Positions 17,481-26,174 are shown, counted from the first letter of the stretch. The stretch: DNA of 64,000 bases from Streptomyces abyssomicinicus (GCF_008974245.1 NZ_BBZI01000006.1:595125-659124); one strand, 5' to 3'. The notes: generated by a model from the sequence alone, not told the origin. Translations and numbers: made by a program.

Positions 17481-17647
17481 GGGGACTCCGTCGGTCGGGA
17501 TAAGTACGGTTGTTCTCCCCGTAACACTGCCACGCCCTTCTTCATTCCAAGACACCCGTCCCGACAATCGAGACGTACGCGTCCCAGCAACCGGGCAGGT
17601 CACCGCGGCGGTCCGCCCGACGTCCGTCCCACGTCCGCCCGAACGGC

Positions 17648-18616
17648 TCAGATGCGGCAGGCGGCCTCCATCCAGATGTCCGCCAGCGACTCCTCCAGGC
17701 CGATCCGCGGCCGCCAGCCCAGCCGGTCCCGGGCGGTGCGGACGTCGGCCTGCTGCCAACTTCCGCAGCCGTCGGGGTACGGGTGCACCGGCATCGTCGG
17801 CGCGTGGTGCTCGGAATCGGTGCGCTGATGGCCGATCAGGCCGCGCACCATCGCCCCGGGCGGGCCGTCCAGTTCGTGCAGCGCGCCCCCGTAACCGGCG
17901 ACACGGGCCAGCACCGCGGCGGCGTCACGCAGCCGCACGGCACGGCCGGAGCCGATGTTGATCACGCCTTGCGCCGCGGAGAGCGCCGCCGCGTGCACCG
18001 CGCGCGCCACGTCACGGACGTCCACGAAGTCCCGCTGCACGCCCAGGCCGCCCAGTTTGAGTTCGCCGTCGCCGGACTGCATGGCCCGGCGCAGCGCCTC
18101 CGCGAGCCGGCCCAGCGGGGAGCCCGCCGGGGTGCCCGGCCCGGCCGGCGAGAACACCCGTAGCACCACCGCGTCCAGCCCGGAGTTGAGCACCAGCTCG
18201 GTCGCGGCCAGCTTGCTCACGCCGTACGGGCCGCCGGGGCGCGGAACCGCGTCCTCGGCGGTGGACGACCCCGGCTGGCTGGGCCCGTACTCGGCGCCGC
18301 AGCCGAGGTGCACCAGCCGGGCGCCGCAGCCGCTGCGCCGCAGGCCCTCGCAGACGGTGGCGACGGCCACCGTGTTGTGCCGGGTCAGCTCACGCGCGCC
18401 GCCCCGGGTGGCGCCCGCGCAGTTGACGACGACCTGCGGGTGGACGGCGTCCAGGAAGCGCGTCAGCGCGCCGGGGCTGCCGGCCGCGAGGTCGAACCGG
18501 ACGTCGGCGTCGTCGCCTCTGCCCAGCGCGGTCAGCTGGACGGCCGGATCGGCAAGCAGTCGGTCGGCGACGAAGCGCCCGAGATATCCGTTGGCTCCGA
18601 TCAGCAGAACCCTCAT
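17648..18616 (-). CDS. NAD-dependent epimerase/dehydratase (extended SDR)
   Basis: A 322-residue sugar-nucleotide epimerase or dehydratase-type SDR. The N-terminal Rossmann motif is GANGYLGRF (about 8-16), followed by a conserved NCAG motif, the catalytic Tyr/Lys in YGVSKLA, and the substrate-side RDFVDVRDVARA and INIGSG motifs of the extended SDR class. The substrate is probably a UDP- or dTDP-sugar. It is the last gene of a minus-strand cluster with a membrane protein and a PelF-type glycosyltransferase, so it likely supplies the activated sugar for that pathway; PelX, a UDP-GlcNAc C4-epimerase in Pel loci, is a possible functional analogue. About 110 bases separate it from the membrane-protein gene. 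Confidence 0.85.
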   Translation of the reverse strand: MRVLLIGANGYLGRFVADRLLADPAVQLTALGRGDDADVRFDLAAGSPGALTRFLDAVHPQVVVNCAGATRGGARELTRHNTVAVATVCEGLRRSGCGARLVHLGCGAEYGPSQPGSSTAEDAVPRPGGPYGVSKLAATELVLNSGLDAVVLRVFSPAGPGTPAGSPLGRLAEALRRAMQSGDGELKLGGLGVQRDFVDVRDVARAVHAAALSAAQGVINIGSGRAVRLRDAAAVLARVAGYGGALHELDGPPGAMVRGLIGHQRTDSEHHAPTMPVHPYPDGCGSWQQADVRTARDRLGWRPRIGLEESLADIWMEAACRI

Positions 18617-18726
18617 GGCGGCTTGTTCTCCTTCGAGTGGCGGTCTTCAAGGAATGCGGGGGACGCAGGGGATGCGCGAGTGACGGGGAAGCAGGGGAAG
18701 CACGGGAGGCGGGGAAGCGCCGGGCC

Positions 18727-20046
18727 TCAGCGGTCCGACGGCGGGCGCGGGGCCGCCGGGGCGTGGGCGGAGGCCAGGGCCAGCCGGCGGCAGGCGTGGA
18801 CCAGCAGCACCAGGGCCCCCGCCGCGCAGGCGAGCAGCGGAACGGCGTGCTCCCCCCACACGGAGACCACCGTCTCCACCGGTCCCGCGAGGACGCCGCA
18901 GCCGGGCAGCCGGCCCGCGAACACCAGGCAGACGGAGGCGATCTCGGTCCAGCCGACGGCCCGCAGCACCACACCCGGCGCGTGGGTGAAGCCGTGCACG
19001 GTGAGCAGGCGGGCGATCAGCAGCAGGGCTCCCAGCGCCGCGGTGGCCGCGGGAGTGGAGTGCTCGTCGAGCAGCACGGCGCAGAGCACCGACAGCCCGG
19101 ACACCGCGGCCAGATGGACGGCGACCACGCCCAGCAGCAGGGGCCGCGCGGTGGCCGCGAACTCCTCCAGGCCCCGGCTCCCGGCCAGCTTGCGGCCCAC
19201 CCCGGTCCGGAAGAGGTGCGCGGTCCAGGCGGCGGGCACGCACGACAGACCCAGGGCCAGCAGCGGGGTGAGGGTGACCGGCCAGTCGCCGTACTGCCCG
19301 CCGTCGGGAAGGTCGTCGGGACCGCCCACGAGGCCCGTGTGCAGCAGCCCGTCGCCCATCAGGGCGTATCCGACCAGGAGGTAGGCCCAGGTGCGCGCGC
19401 CCGGCGGGGTGCGCCAGTCGTGCGGCCCGGGCACCGAGCGGCCCTCGGAACTCAGCGGGCCCCGGCCGAGTGCCAGACGCACCGCGCCGACCACGGCGAG
19501 CAGCCCCAGCACGGCGACGACGAGCCGCAGTTCCCCGGTGGTCCACCGCAGCGCGGCCACCGCGCCGACGCAGAGCGCGCCCGGCAGCAGCGAGCGGAGC
19601 GCCCACCGCGCGGGCGGCGGTCCGGCGGGCGTGGACGGCCCGGCCGCGCCCTCCTCCTCGTCGGGGCGGCCCGCCCGGGCGTACATCTCCTCGGCCAGCG
19701 AGAAGACGTCCCGGTGTCGGAACCGGGCGGCCGTCCGGTCGGTGACGCCGTGCGCCTCCAGCCCGGCGGCGATCTCCAGCGGGTCCACCGCCCGCTCGCA
19801 CAGCTCCCGGTGGCGCAGCATCAGCGCCTTCACCGGGTCCGCACCGGACGCCACCCCGGAGGAGCTGCCGGAGGAGACGCCGGGGGAGACGACGGACGAG
19901 ACGCCGGGCGACGCCCCGGAAGGGACGCCGGACGAGACCCCGGACGAAACCCCGGAAGGGACGCCGGACGAGACGCCGGACGAGCCGGTCCCGGAAGGAT
20001 CTCCGCCCCCCTGGGCTGCTCTCGCCCGCTTGTCGAGACCGTTCAC
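18727..20046 (-). CDS. Polytopic membrane protein of the Pel-like cluster
   Basis: A 439-residue protein I cannot assign to a named family. The first ~70 residues are a low-complexity Ser-Gly-Val/Pro repeat; a conserved-looking cytoplasmic part follows (LRHRELCERAVDPLEIAAGL ... FSLAEEMYARA), then eight to ten hydrophobic segments (for example LLLGVVAVHLAAVSGLSVL and LLACAAGALVLLVHAC). The ATG overlaps the glycosyltransferase stop as ATGA, so the two are translationally coupled and very likely work together. An in-frame ATG just after the repeat (MLRHREL) could be the true functional start. It may be the export or polymerisation partner, in the position that PelG holds relative to PelF, but I see no clear homology. 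Confidence 0.75.
   Translation of the reverse strand: MNGLDKRARAAQGGGDPSGTGSSGVSSGVPSGVSSGVSSGVPSGASPGVSSVVSPGVSSGSSSGVASGADPVKALMLRHRELCERAVDPLEIAAGLEAHGVTDRTAARFRHRDVFSLAEEMYARAGRPDEEEGAAGPSTPAGPPPARWALRSLLPGALCVGAVAALRWTTGELRLVVAVLGLLAVVGAVRLALGRGPLSSEGRSVPGPHDWRTPPGARTWAYLLVGYALMGDGLLHTGLVGGPDDLPDGGQYGDWPVTLTPLLALGLSCVPAAWTAHLFRTGVGRKLAGSRGLEEFAATARPLLLGVVAVHLAAVSGLSVLCAVLLDEHSTPAATAALGALLLIARLLTVHGFTHAPGVVLRAVGWTEIASVCLVFAGRLPGCGVLAGPVETVVSVWGEHAVPLLACAAGALVLLVHACRRLALASAHAPAAPRPPSDR
19850..19990. repeat. 12-bp tandem repeat encoding Ser-Gly-Val/Pro runs
   Basis: About eleven degenerate 12-bp units of the type GACGCCGGACGA / GACCCCGGACGA. On the minus strand they encode the four-residue repeat SGVS/SGVP at the N-terminus of the membrane protein. 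The repeat preserves reading frame. Confidence 0.8.
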
Positions 20047-21734
20047 CGGGTCACCTCCACGGATTCCGCGCCGGCGACCCGCAGCTCGGCCGGCACCGCG
20101 AACGGGCGGGGCTCCGCGGCGTCCGCCTCGGCGATGCGGCGGGCCGGGCAGCGGCCGGCGACCTCCAGATAGATGCGGTGGAAGGCGGCGACGTTCTGCT
20201 CCACCGTGAACAGCTCCATGGCCCGGGCCCGGGCCGCCGCGCCGAGCCGGTCGCGGCGCGCGGGATCCCTCAGCAGGGCCACGCAGGCGTCGGCGAGCGC
20301 CCGCGGATCCCGGGGCGGCACCACCAGCCCCGTCCCCCCGACGACCTCGACCACCGCGCCGACGTCGGTGGAGACCGTGGCTCGCCCGCTGAACATGGCC
20401 TCGACCACGCTGACCGGGAACCCCTCCACCACGCTGGACAGCACGATCACCGCGCCCCGCGCGTACACGTCCGCCAGCCCGGGGGCGGCGGGCCCGCTCA
20501 TGTCCACGAACTCCACCGGCGGGTCACCCTGGAACAGCCGGCCCGCCAGCTCCTCGCAGTGCAGCAGGTAGGCCGCGCCCTCCGGGTCGGGCGCGGAGCC
20601 CGCGATCCGCAGCCTGGCGCCGGGCACCCGCTGCCGCACCGCCGCGAAGGCGTGCAGCAGCGTCACCAGGTCCTTGGAGGGCTCGATCCGCCCCACCCAG
20701 ACCAGCGTGCCGGGCCCCGTCCCCCCGTCCGCCGCATGCACCACGTGCGCCCCGTCCGCCACGTCCGCCATGTGCGCCCCATTCGCCATGTGCGCCGCCC
20801 CCGAGCGCCCGCCGGCCCGCTCGCCGGCCGCGGCAAAACGCGCGGCAGACATGCCCGGGTAGACCGTGCGCACCTTGGACCGGTCCGCTCCGCACCGCTC
20901 CTGCCAGCGCCTGACGTGTGTATTGCCGGGCGTGAGCATGGCGGCGCTGCGGTACACCTCGGCGGCCAGCCGGCCATGGAAGGCGGCCAGCAGCGCGCGC
21001 ACCGCGGGGGGCGCGTCCGCGGAGCCCAGGTAGTGCGCCCGCAGCGGCACGCCGTACTCGGTGACCACCAGCGGTACACCGTGGAAGTGGCGGGCCAGCA
21101 GCCCGGGCAGTGCGGCGAGCCCGCCGGCCGCGGCGTGGCAGAGGTCCACCGAGCCGAGTTCGCCCTCCGCGTACCAGTCGAGGGAGAGGGGGCGCAGCGC
21201 CTGCTCCAGGTGCGCGCCGACGAGCAGCAGGTCCGTCACCCGCGCCTCACGCGCCGCCCGGGGGGCACCGGGGGCGCGGCACACCCGCTCCAGCGCGCGG
21301 ACGGCCTCCTCCGAGCGCAGGGCGGCGACCATTCCGCCCTCCTCACGGGCCAGCTCGGCGAGGCCGTAGAGGGCGGAGCGGAAACGGTCCGCCTCCTGCG
21401 GTGAGCGGGCGCCCTGCCCGGGCGCACCCGCCGGACCGGCGCAGAGACCGGCGGCGAGGTCGCCGTAGTGCTCGGCGAAACGGCGGCGGGCGCGGCGGCC
21501 GTACCAGGCGCCGTCGACCTCGGCGGTCCACAGCGGGGCGGTGCGCACCTGGGTGACCTGGGCGGGGACGTCGACCCAGCCGGCCCGCTCCTGCTCCCGG
21601 TCGCGGCTCAGGGCGTACAGCCTGAACTCGTGCTGGCCGAGGCCGCGCACCAGGCGGTCGCACCAGAGCCTGGCCTCACCCCTCGCGTACGGGTAACCAC
21701 CCTCCGTCAGCAGTCCGATGCGCACGCGTAACAT
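20043..21734 (-). CDS. GT4 glycosyltransferase with PelF-type (DUF3492) N-terminal domain
   Basis: A cytoplasmic glycosyltransferase of 563 residues. The N-terminus has the DUF3492/PelF signature (IGLLTEGGYPYARGEARLWC at about 6-25); the C-terminal half is a GT4 domain with LVWVGRIEPSKDLVTLLHAF, the donor-binding EGFPVSVVEAMFSG and the VPPRDP loop. PelF of Pseudomonas polymerises the Pel polysaccharide from UDP-GalNAc/UDP-GlcNAc, so a role in polysaccharide synthesis is likely. Between the two lobes is a short degenerate insert of the AHMANGAHMADVADGAHVV type. The ATG at 21734 has GGGAG eight bases upstream. It heads the three-gene cluster running to the SDR gene. Confidence 0.88.
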   Translation of the reverse strand: MLRVRIGLLTEGGYPYARGEARLWCDRLVRGLGQHEFRLYALSRDREQERAGWVDVPAQVTQVRTAPLWTAEVDGAWYGRRARRRFAEHYGDLAAGLCAGPAGAPGQGARSPQEADRFRSALYGLAELAREEGGMVAALRSEEAVRALERVCRAPGAPRAAREARVTDLLLVGAHLEQALRPLSLDWYAEGELGSVDLCHAAAGGLAALPGLLARHFHGVPLVVTEYGVPLRAHYLGSADAPPAVRALLAAFHGRLAAEVYRSAAMLTPGNTHVRRWQERCGADRSKVRTVYPGMSAARFAAAGERAGGRSGAAHMANGAHMADVADGAHVVHAADGGTGPGTLVWVGRIEPSKDLVTLLHAFAAVRQRVPGARLRIAGSAPDPEGAAYLLHCEELAGRLFQGDPPVEFVDMSGPAAPGLADVYARGAVIVLSSVVEGFPVSVVEAMFSGRATVSTDVGAVVEVVGGTGLVVPPRDPRALADACVALLRDPARRDRLGAAARARAMELFTVEQNVAAFHRIYLEVAGRCPARRIAEADAAEPRPFAVPAELRVAGAESVEVTR

Positions 21735-21806
21735 CCCCGATCTCCCATAGGAACGGCCGCCGTCGACGGCGGCGGCTGGTAGCCGGGACGAACGTATGCG
21801 GATATG

Positions 21807-21844
21807 CCGGTGGCGCGACGGACGGTTGTCCGTCGCGCCACCGG
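21807..21844 (-). terminator. Strong terminator between the DUF3152 gene and the Pel-like cluster
   Basis: Perfect 16-bp stem CCGGTGGCGCGACGGA / TCCGTCGCGCCACCGG with a 6-base loop, about 80 bases past the DUF3152 stop. It isolates the glycosyltransferase cluster from upstream transcription. Confidence 0.8.
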
Positions 21845-21926
21845 AAGGGGTGAACGCCCGTAACCTTCCCGCTCACGGGGCGTTTTGTAGCGCACAGCGA
21901 CAGGCCGATCGCGCGCCGGGTGCGTG

Positions 21927-23333
21927 TCAGCCGTTCGGGTAGGCCCAGGCGTTCGGCCTGCAGTGGATCCCGTCGTGGTCCAGGAACTTGGTCTGCTGCT
22001 GCATGACCGGCGCGAGTCCGCCGTCCTTGGAGCACTCCACATGCCCGTAGCCCAGACGGTGGCCGACCTCGTGGTTGATGAGCATCTGCCGGTAGGCGTG
22101 GATCTCCCGGTCGCCGTACGTCTGCGACCCCTGCGCCCAGCGGTAGGCGTTGATCATCACGCGGGAGGTCGACGCGGAGTCGCAGGAGACGTTGTCGATC
22201 GTGGTGTCCAGGCCCGACTTGGCGCACCACTCGGCCGTGGTGCCCGGGCTGGCCAGGGTGATCACGAAGTCCGCGCCCTCGGAGTCGCCCTTGGGGACCC
22301 GCTTGAAGGACAGCCCGTCGTGCGCCCAGCTCCGCTCGTCGTTCAGCGTCTTGTGCACGGCCTCGGCGAACAGCTCGCCGTCCAGGCCGAGGTCGTCCTC
22401 GACGTCGACGCGGTAGCGGAACTCCTGCCCCTCGCGCGGCGGTTCGTCGGTCCCCGGCACCGAGGTGAACGATCCCGGACCCTCGAGCTCGGCGCCGAGG
22501 TCGTAGACGAGCCCCATCCGCTGCTCGTAGGTGAGGCCGTCGAGGTTCCAGGCCGGAGGCAGCGGCGAGGGTTCGGCCGCGTCCAGCGGTTCGCCGCCGA
22601 CCCCGCCCGGCGCACCGGCGGCGTGCGCGCCGCTCACCGAGCCGGACCGGTCGGCGGCGACCTGCTCGGTGACCGTCACGCCCAGCATCACCAGCAGCGC
22701 GACGGCGAGCGCGCCGGTGAACAGGCGGCCCTTCACCCCGCGCCGCGGACCGACCTGCCGGCGCCGGGCGTACGGCTCCCGCGGCGCCGCGGCCGGACCG
22801 GGCGCCTCCTCGTCGTCGGTGCCCACGGGGAGGGAGGGGTCCTCGGGCAGGCCGGGCCCGCCGCCACCCGGTCCGGCCGGCCTGCCGCCGGGCCCGGCGG
22901 CAGGCCGGTACCGGCCGCGGTCGTCCAGCGTGTCGTAGTAGGGCGCCCGCTGCTCCAGCGAGGCCGCGCCCTCGGCCCGCCCCACCAGGTCACGGGGCTG
23001 CCCGGCCCAGTCGTCCCAGCCGCCCCGGTGGTGGTCCGGGGCCTGGGGTCCCCCGTGCCGCGGGGACGGCCCGTGGCCCTCGGGGTGCTGGGGGTGGCCG
23101 CCGCGCACCGGGGAGGACGCGCCGCCCCGTCCGTGCGCGACGCCGGTCCACTCCGCCGGGCCCTGGGACGGCTCCCAGGGACTCCAGGCGTCGTCGGGGT
23201 CGAGGGCTCCCCCGCCCTCAGCAGGGCGCGCGGGCCCTGCGTCCCGGCGGTCGCGGGCGGCGGCTGCCGCCTCCGACGAACCGGGTGCGGCATCTGCGGG
23301 CCTGGCCGGCCCCCGGCGACTGTGCCGTCCCAC
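21927..23333 (-). CDS. DUF3152 membrane-anchored metalloprotease-like protein
   Basis: The GTG at 23333 follows GGGAG and gives 468 residues beginning VGRHSRRG. The first half is a disordered, Pro/Gly/Arg-rich cytoplasmic region; one transmembrane segment follows (LFTGALAVALLVMLGVTV), then an extracytoplasmic DUF3152 domain. That domain holds a zincin-like motif, HEVGHRLGYGH, consistent with zinc-dependent peptidase chemistry, and several cysteines (AEWC, VSC, VEC, IHC) that may form disulfides. The M. tuberculosis homologue is Rv3207c, next to moeB1/moeZ as here. The gene starts 8 bases after the alpha/beta-hydrolase stop, so the two form an operon. No substrate is known to me. Confidence 0.87.
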   Translation of the reverse strand: MGRHSRRGPARPADAAPGSSEAAAAARDRRDAGPARPAEGGGALDPDDAWSPWEPSQGPAEWTGVAHGRGGASSPVRGGHPQHPEGHGPSPRHGGPQAPDHHRGGWDDWAGQPRDLVGRAEGAASLEQRAPYYDTLDDRGRYRPAAGPGGRPAGPGGGGPGLPEDPSLPVGTDDEEAPGPAAAPREPYARRRQVGPRRGVKGRLFTGALAVALLVMLGVTVTEQVAADRSGSVSGAHAAGAPGGVGGEPLDAAEPSPLPPAWNLDGLTYEQRMGLVYDLGAELEGPGSFTSVPGTDEPPREGQEFRYRVDVEDDLGLDGELFAEAVHKTLNDERSWAHDGLSFKRVPKGDSEGADFVITLASPGTTAEWCAKSGLDTTIDNVSCDSASTSRVMINAYRWAQGSQTYGDREIHAYRQMLINHEVGHRLGYGHVECSKDGGLAPVMQQQTKFLDHDGIHCRPNAWAYPNG

Positions 23334-23341
23334 GCGCTCCC

Positions 23342-24385
23342 TCAGCTTTCGGTTTCCGTCGCGGCCAGGACATCGTCGGCGTCCCCCGGGCGGCGCTCCC
23401 GCGTGCTCCCGCCCGCCGGTGGGGCGGTTTCGGCGGGCGCGGTGTCCCTCAGGAACTCGCGGAAGGCCCGGGCGACCGTGTCCGGACACTCCATCATGGC
23501 CACATGTCCGGCTTCCGGCAGGGCGAGCAGCCGGGAATCGCGGAAGGCGCGGGCCGCCCGGCGGGCCATCCGGAAGGAGACCAGCCGGTCACGGCCGCCG
23601 TAGACCAGCAGGGTGGGCGCCGTGACCCGTTCGGCGTGTCGCCAGAGCCGGTGCCGCCCCGCCAGGGTGTACGCGTCGACGATGCCACGGGCCGAACGGG
23701 CCATCGCGTCCCAGAAGTAGGGGAGCCGCTGACGCCGTTCCATCTCCGCCACCGCGGCGGCCAGTCCTTCCTCGGTCACCCTGCCAGGGTCCCCGTAGGT
23801 GAGCCCCAGCACACCGCGAACCCGCTGTTCGGGGGTCCACTCACGGGTCAGCCGGGTGAACAGCAGCGCCACACCGGGCACCGCGAGCAGCCCGGTCGGC
23901 ACCGCGCCGCGCTGCACCCGCAGCTCCGGCAGGGCGGGCGAGACCAGGGTGAGCGAGCGCACCAGGCCGGGGCGGAGCGCCGCGACCTTGGTGGCGACGG
24001 CGCCGCCCATCGAGTTGCCGAAGAGGTGGACCGGACCGCGTCCGGACGTCTCCAGGTAGCGGACGACCGCACGGGTGTGGCCGGTGATCGAGTAGTCGCC
24101 GTCGTCCGGCGGCGGGGAGTCGCCGAAGCCCGGCAGGTCCACCGCCTCGCAGTCCAGCAGGTCGTCCAGCAGCGGCATCAGCGCCGACCAGTTCTGCGAG
24201 GAACCGCCCAGCCCGTGCAGGAACAGCGCCGGCTCGACGCCCTTGCCGGCGGGGCGTGAGCGGACCGACAGGGTCACGCCGCCCAGCGCGGCCGACCGGA
24301 CCCGCTCACCGTCGACGCGCACCGGCGCCACCCGGGGCAGCGCGTCGCCGGCGGGCGGAACGGGCGGGAGATCGGTCGAAGACAT
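23342..24385 (-). CDS. Alpha/beta-fold hydrolase
   Basis: A 347-residue serine hydrolase. The oxyanion strand FLHGLGGSSQNW (about 52-63), the DLPGFGDS motif, the nucleophile elbow GNSMGG (Ser in the middle) and the late acid and histidine (YGGRDRLVSF, EAGHVAMMECP) give an intact Ser-Asp-His triad. No signal peptide is visible, so it should be cytoplasmic. It sits directly upstream of the DUF3152 gene with an 8-base gap and probably shares its transcript. The family includes lipases, esterases and haloperoxidase-like enzymes; the sequence does not decide between them. A LipV-like esterase lies in the same general neighbourhood in M. tuberculosis, which is only suggestive. Confidence 0.88.
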   Translation of the reverse strand: MSSTDLPPVPPAGDALPRVAPVRVDGERVRSAALGGVTLSVRSRPAGKGVEPALFLHGLGGSSQNWSALMPLLDDLLDCEAVDLPGFGDSPPPDDGDYSITGHTRAVVRYLETSGRGPVHLFGNSMGGAVATKVAALRPGLVRSLTLVSPALPELRVQRGAVPTGLLAVPGVALLFTRLTREWTPEQRVRGVLGLTYGDPGRVTEEGLAAAVAEMERRQRLPYFWDAMARSARGIVDAYTLAGRHRLWRHAERVTAPTLLVYGGRDRLVSFRMARRAARAFRDSRLLALPEAGHVAMMECPDTVARAFREFLRDTAPAETAPPAGGSTRERRPGDADDVLAATETES

Positions 24386-24648
24386 GCGTCAATGTTACGA
24401 GACGATCACGCCCCGCCAGGTTCTCCGGCGGCGGCCGCGGGTGTGCAAGCCGTCACAGCCGACCGGGGGGCCGGCGAGCACCGGCGGGCCGGTGTGACGC
24501 GGGCGCCCCAGGGCACACATCCGCACACGGAGGCATCGCGCCGCCGCCGGGTGTCTCCTAGGCTCGACTGCACAGGGCACCCCGCCCCCGCAGCGGCCCG
24601 CCGCACCGGGGGAGCCGAACGGAAAGACCCACCGAAGGGAGCCCCACC

Positions 24649-24879
24649 ATGCCCGTCGACCCGACCGACCCGGAGACCTTCACCGATCGGCAGGAGCAGG
24701 AGGAAGCCGTCCCGGAGATCGACGTCGAGGCGCCCGAGCACGACGCCGCCGAGCAGCAGGCGGACGTCCGCCCCGGCAAGGACGACCCGGTCCGGGGCGA
24801 CGCGGGCGACCGCGCCAGCGAGGGCGACCTCGCCGAGCAGGCGAGGGTGGTGGAACTCGACGAGGACGACTACCGGTGA
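24649..24879 (+). CDS. Small, highly acidic conserved hypothetical protein
   Basis: A 76-residue protein, strongly acidic (many Asp/Glu, few hydrophobic residues) and probably unstructured or folded only with a partner. The sequence begins MPVDPTDPETFTDRQ and ends VVELDEDDYR; I do not recognise a characterised family. The ribosome site GAAGGGAG lies 6-7 bases before the ATG. Codon use is typical of neighbouring genes, supporting a real gene despite its size. It is transcribed divergently from the hydrolase/DUF3152 operon and stands alone, followed by a repeat-filled gap. Confidence 0.7.
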   Translation: MPVDPTDPETFTDRQEQEEAVPEIDVEAPEHDAAEQQADVRPGKDDPVRGDAGDRASEGDLAEQARVVELDEDDYR

Positions 24880-24926
24880 CCTCGGCCGGCGCCGGCCGGA
24901 TGGCCCTCGGCATCGCCCGTCAGGCG

Positions 24927-25011
24927 TCCCTCGGAGGTCCGCCAGGCATCCGTCAGGCGTCCGTCGGGGGTCCGTCGGGGGTCCGTAAGGCGTCCGTCGG
25001 GGGTCCGGCCG
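24927..25011. repeat. GTCCGTC/GGGGGTCCGT minisatellite-like repeat
   Basis: Four to five degenerate units of about 18-20 bp built around GGCGTCCGTCGGGGGTCCGT, between the small acidic protein and the TetR gene. The rest of this 270-base gap (to 25149) is unremarkable apart from the presumed TetR promoter. Confidence 0.65.
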
Positions 25012-25149
25012 GGGCACACCCGGCGCTCCCGTCGCGCGGCCCCCTGTCCACCCGGTGAAATTCTCCGGTCGCAGGACTCGCAGCACGGTTACCGAAAAGT
25101 ACGATGGTGCTGCGGCGCACACCGCGCAAGGACGATCATGGGAGGCGGC

Positions 25150-25791
25150 GTGACAGCCATCGAGCAGACAGAGGCGGCACGCCCGCGCGGCACCCGGCTT
25201 CCGCGCCGTGCCCGGCGGAACCAGCTTCTGGGCGCCGCGCAGGAGGTCTTCGTCGCCCAGGGGTACCACTCCGCCGCCATGGACGACATCGCCGAGCGGG
25301 CGGGCGTCAGCAAGCCGGTGCTCTACCAGCACTTCCCCGGGAAGCTCGAGCTCTACCTGGCCCTGCTGGACCAGCACTGCGCGGCGCTGATCCAGTCCGT
25401 CCGGGCGGCACTCGCCTCCACCAGCGACAACAAGCAGCGCGTCCGCGCCACCATGGACGCCTACTTCGCGTACGTCGAGGACGACGGGGGCGCCTTCCGC
25501 CTGGTCTTCGAGTCGGACCTGACCAACGAGCCCGCGGTCCGCGAGCGGGTGGACAAGGTCACCAACGAGTGCGCCGAGGCGATCTGCGACGTGATCGCGG
25601 AGGACACCGGGCTCTCCCGCGAGGAGTCGATGCTGCTCGCGTCGGGTCTGGGCGGCCTCGCCCAGGTCGTGGCGCGGGCCTGGCTGCACAGCGACCGCAG
25701 CGTGCCGCGCGACAAGGCGGTGCAGCTGCTGGCCTCGCTGGCCTGGCGCGGCATCGCCGGGTTCCCCCTGCACGGCAGTGAGACAGCCTGA
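25150..25791 (+). CDS. TetR/AcrR family transcriptional regulator
   Basis: A one-component regulator of 213 residues. The N-terminal helix-turn-helix domain (about 17-65) shows the canonical pattern AAQEVFVAQGYHSAAMDDIA followed by ERAGVSKPVLYQHFPGK; the all-helical C-terminal domain would bind ligand and dimerise. I choose GTG at 25150 because GGGAGG stands five bases upstream; the ATG at 25138 would lie on top of that site. M. tuberculosis has a TetR gene (Rv3208) in the same place, followed as here by the small DUF3107 gene. The ligand is not evident. Confidence 0.9.
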   Translation: MTAIEQTEAARPRGTRLPRRARRNQLLGAAQEVFVAQGYHSAAMDDIAERAGVSKPVLYQHFPGKLELYLALLDQHCAALIQSVRAALASTSDNKQRVRATMDAYFAYVEDDGGAFRLVFESDLTNEPAVRERVDKVTNECAEAICDVIAEDTGLSREESMLLASGLGGLAQVVARAWLHSDRSVPRDKAVQLLASLAWRGIAGFPLHGSETA

Positions 25792-25875
25792 CGGGCCCCG
25801 CCTGGACTAATGTGTGCCGGGTACGGCGCGGACAGGGAACCATGATGTCCGCGCACCACTGACCGTCGGAGGGAC

Positions 25876-26109
25876 ATGGCCGTGGAGGTCAAGATCGGCG
25901 TGCAGCACGCGCCCCGCGAGATCGTTCTGCAGAGCGGTCAGAGCGCCGAGGAGGTCGAGCGGCTCGTCGCCGAGGCGCTCGCCGGCAAGGCGGCGCTGCT
26001 GACCCTGGTGGACGAGCACGGCCGCAAGGTCCTGGTCCCGGCGGAGCGTCTCGCCTATGTCGAGCTGGGCGAGCCCGCTCCGCGCAAGGTGGGCTTCGGC
26101 GCGCTGTAG
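25876..26109 (+). CDS. DUF3107 family protein (TB9.4-like)
   Basis: A 77-residue conserved actinobacterial protein (MAVEVKIGVQHAPREIVLQS ... GEPAPRKVGFGAL), the family of M. tuberculosis Rv3208A/TB9.4. It is small, soluble and without a signal peptide; the alternating hydrophobic pattern suggests a compact beta-alpha-beta fold. No biochemical role is established to my knowledge. GGAGGG lies six bases before the ATG. It follows the TetR gene by 84 bases and ends in a strong terminator, so it may be read from the TetR transcript or from its own promoter. Confidence 0.9.
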   Translation: MAVEVKIGVQHAPREIVLQSGQSAEEVERLVAEALAGKAALLTLVDEHGRKVLVPAERLAYVELGEPAPRKVGFGAL

Positions 26110-26140
26110 TGGGGCGTCGCGCACCACGCGACAGGCAGTG

Positions 26141-26174
26141 AGGGGCCGGACGGCTGTTGAGCCGTCCGGCCCCT
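26141..26174 (+). terminator. Terminator of the TetR-DUF3107 unit
   Basis: Perfect 15-bp stem AGGGGCCGGACGGCT / AGCCGTCCGGCCCCT with a GTTG loop, 31 bases after the DUF3107 stop. Confidence 0.85.
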
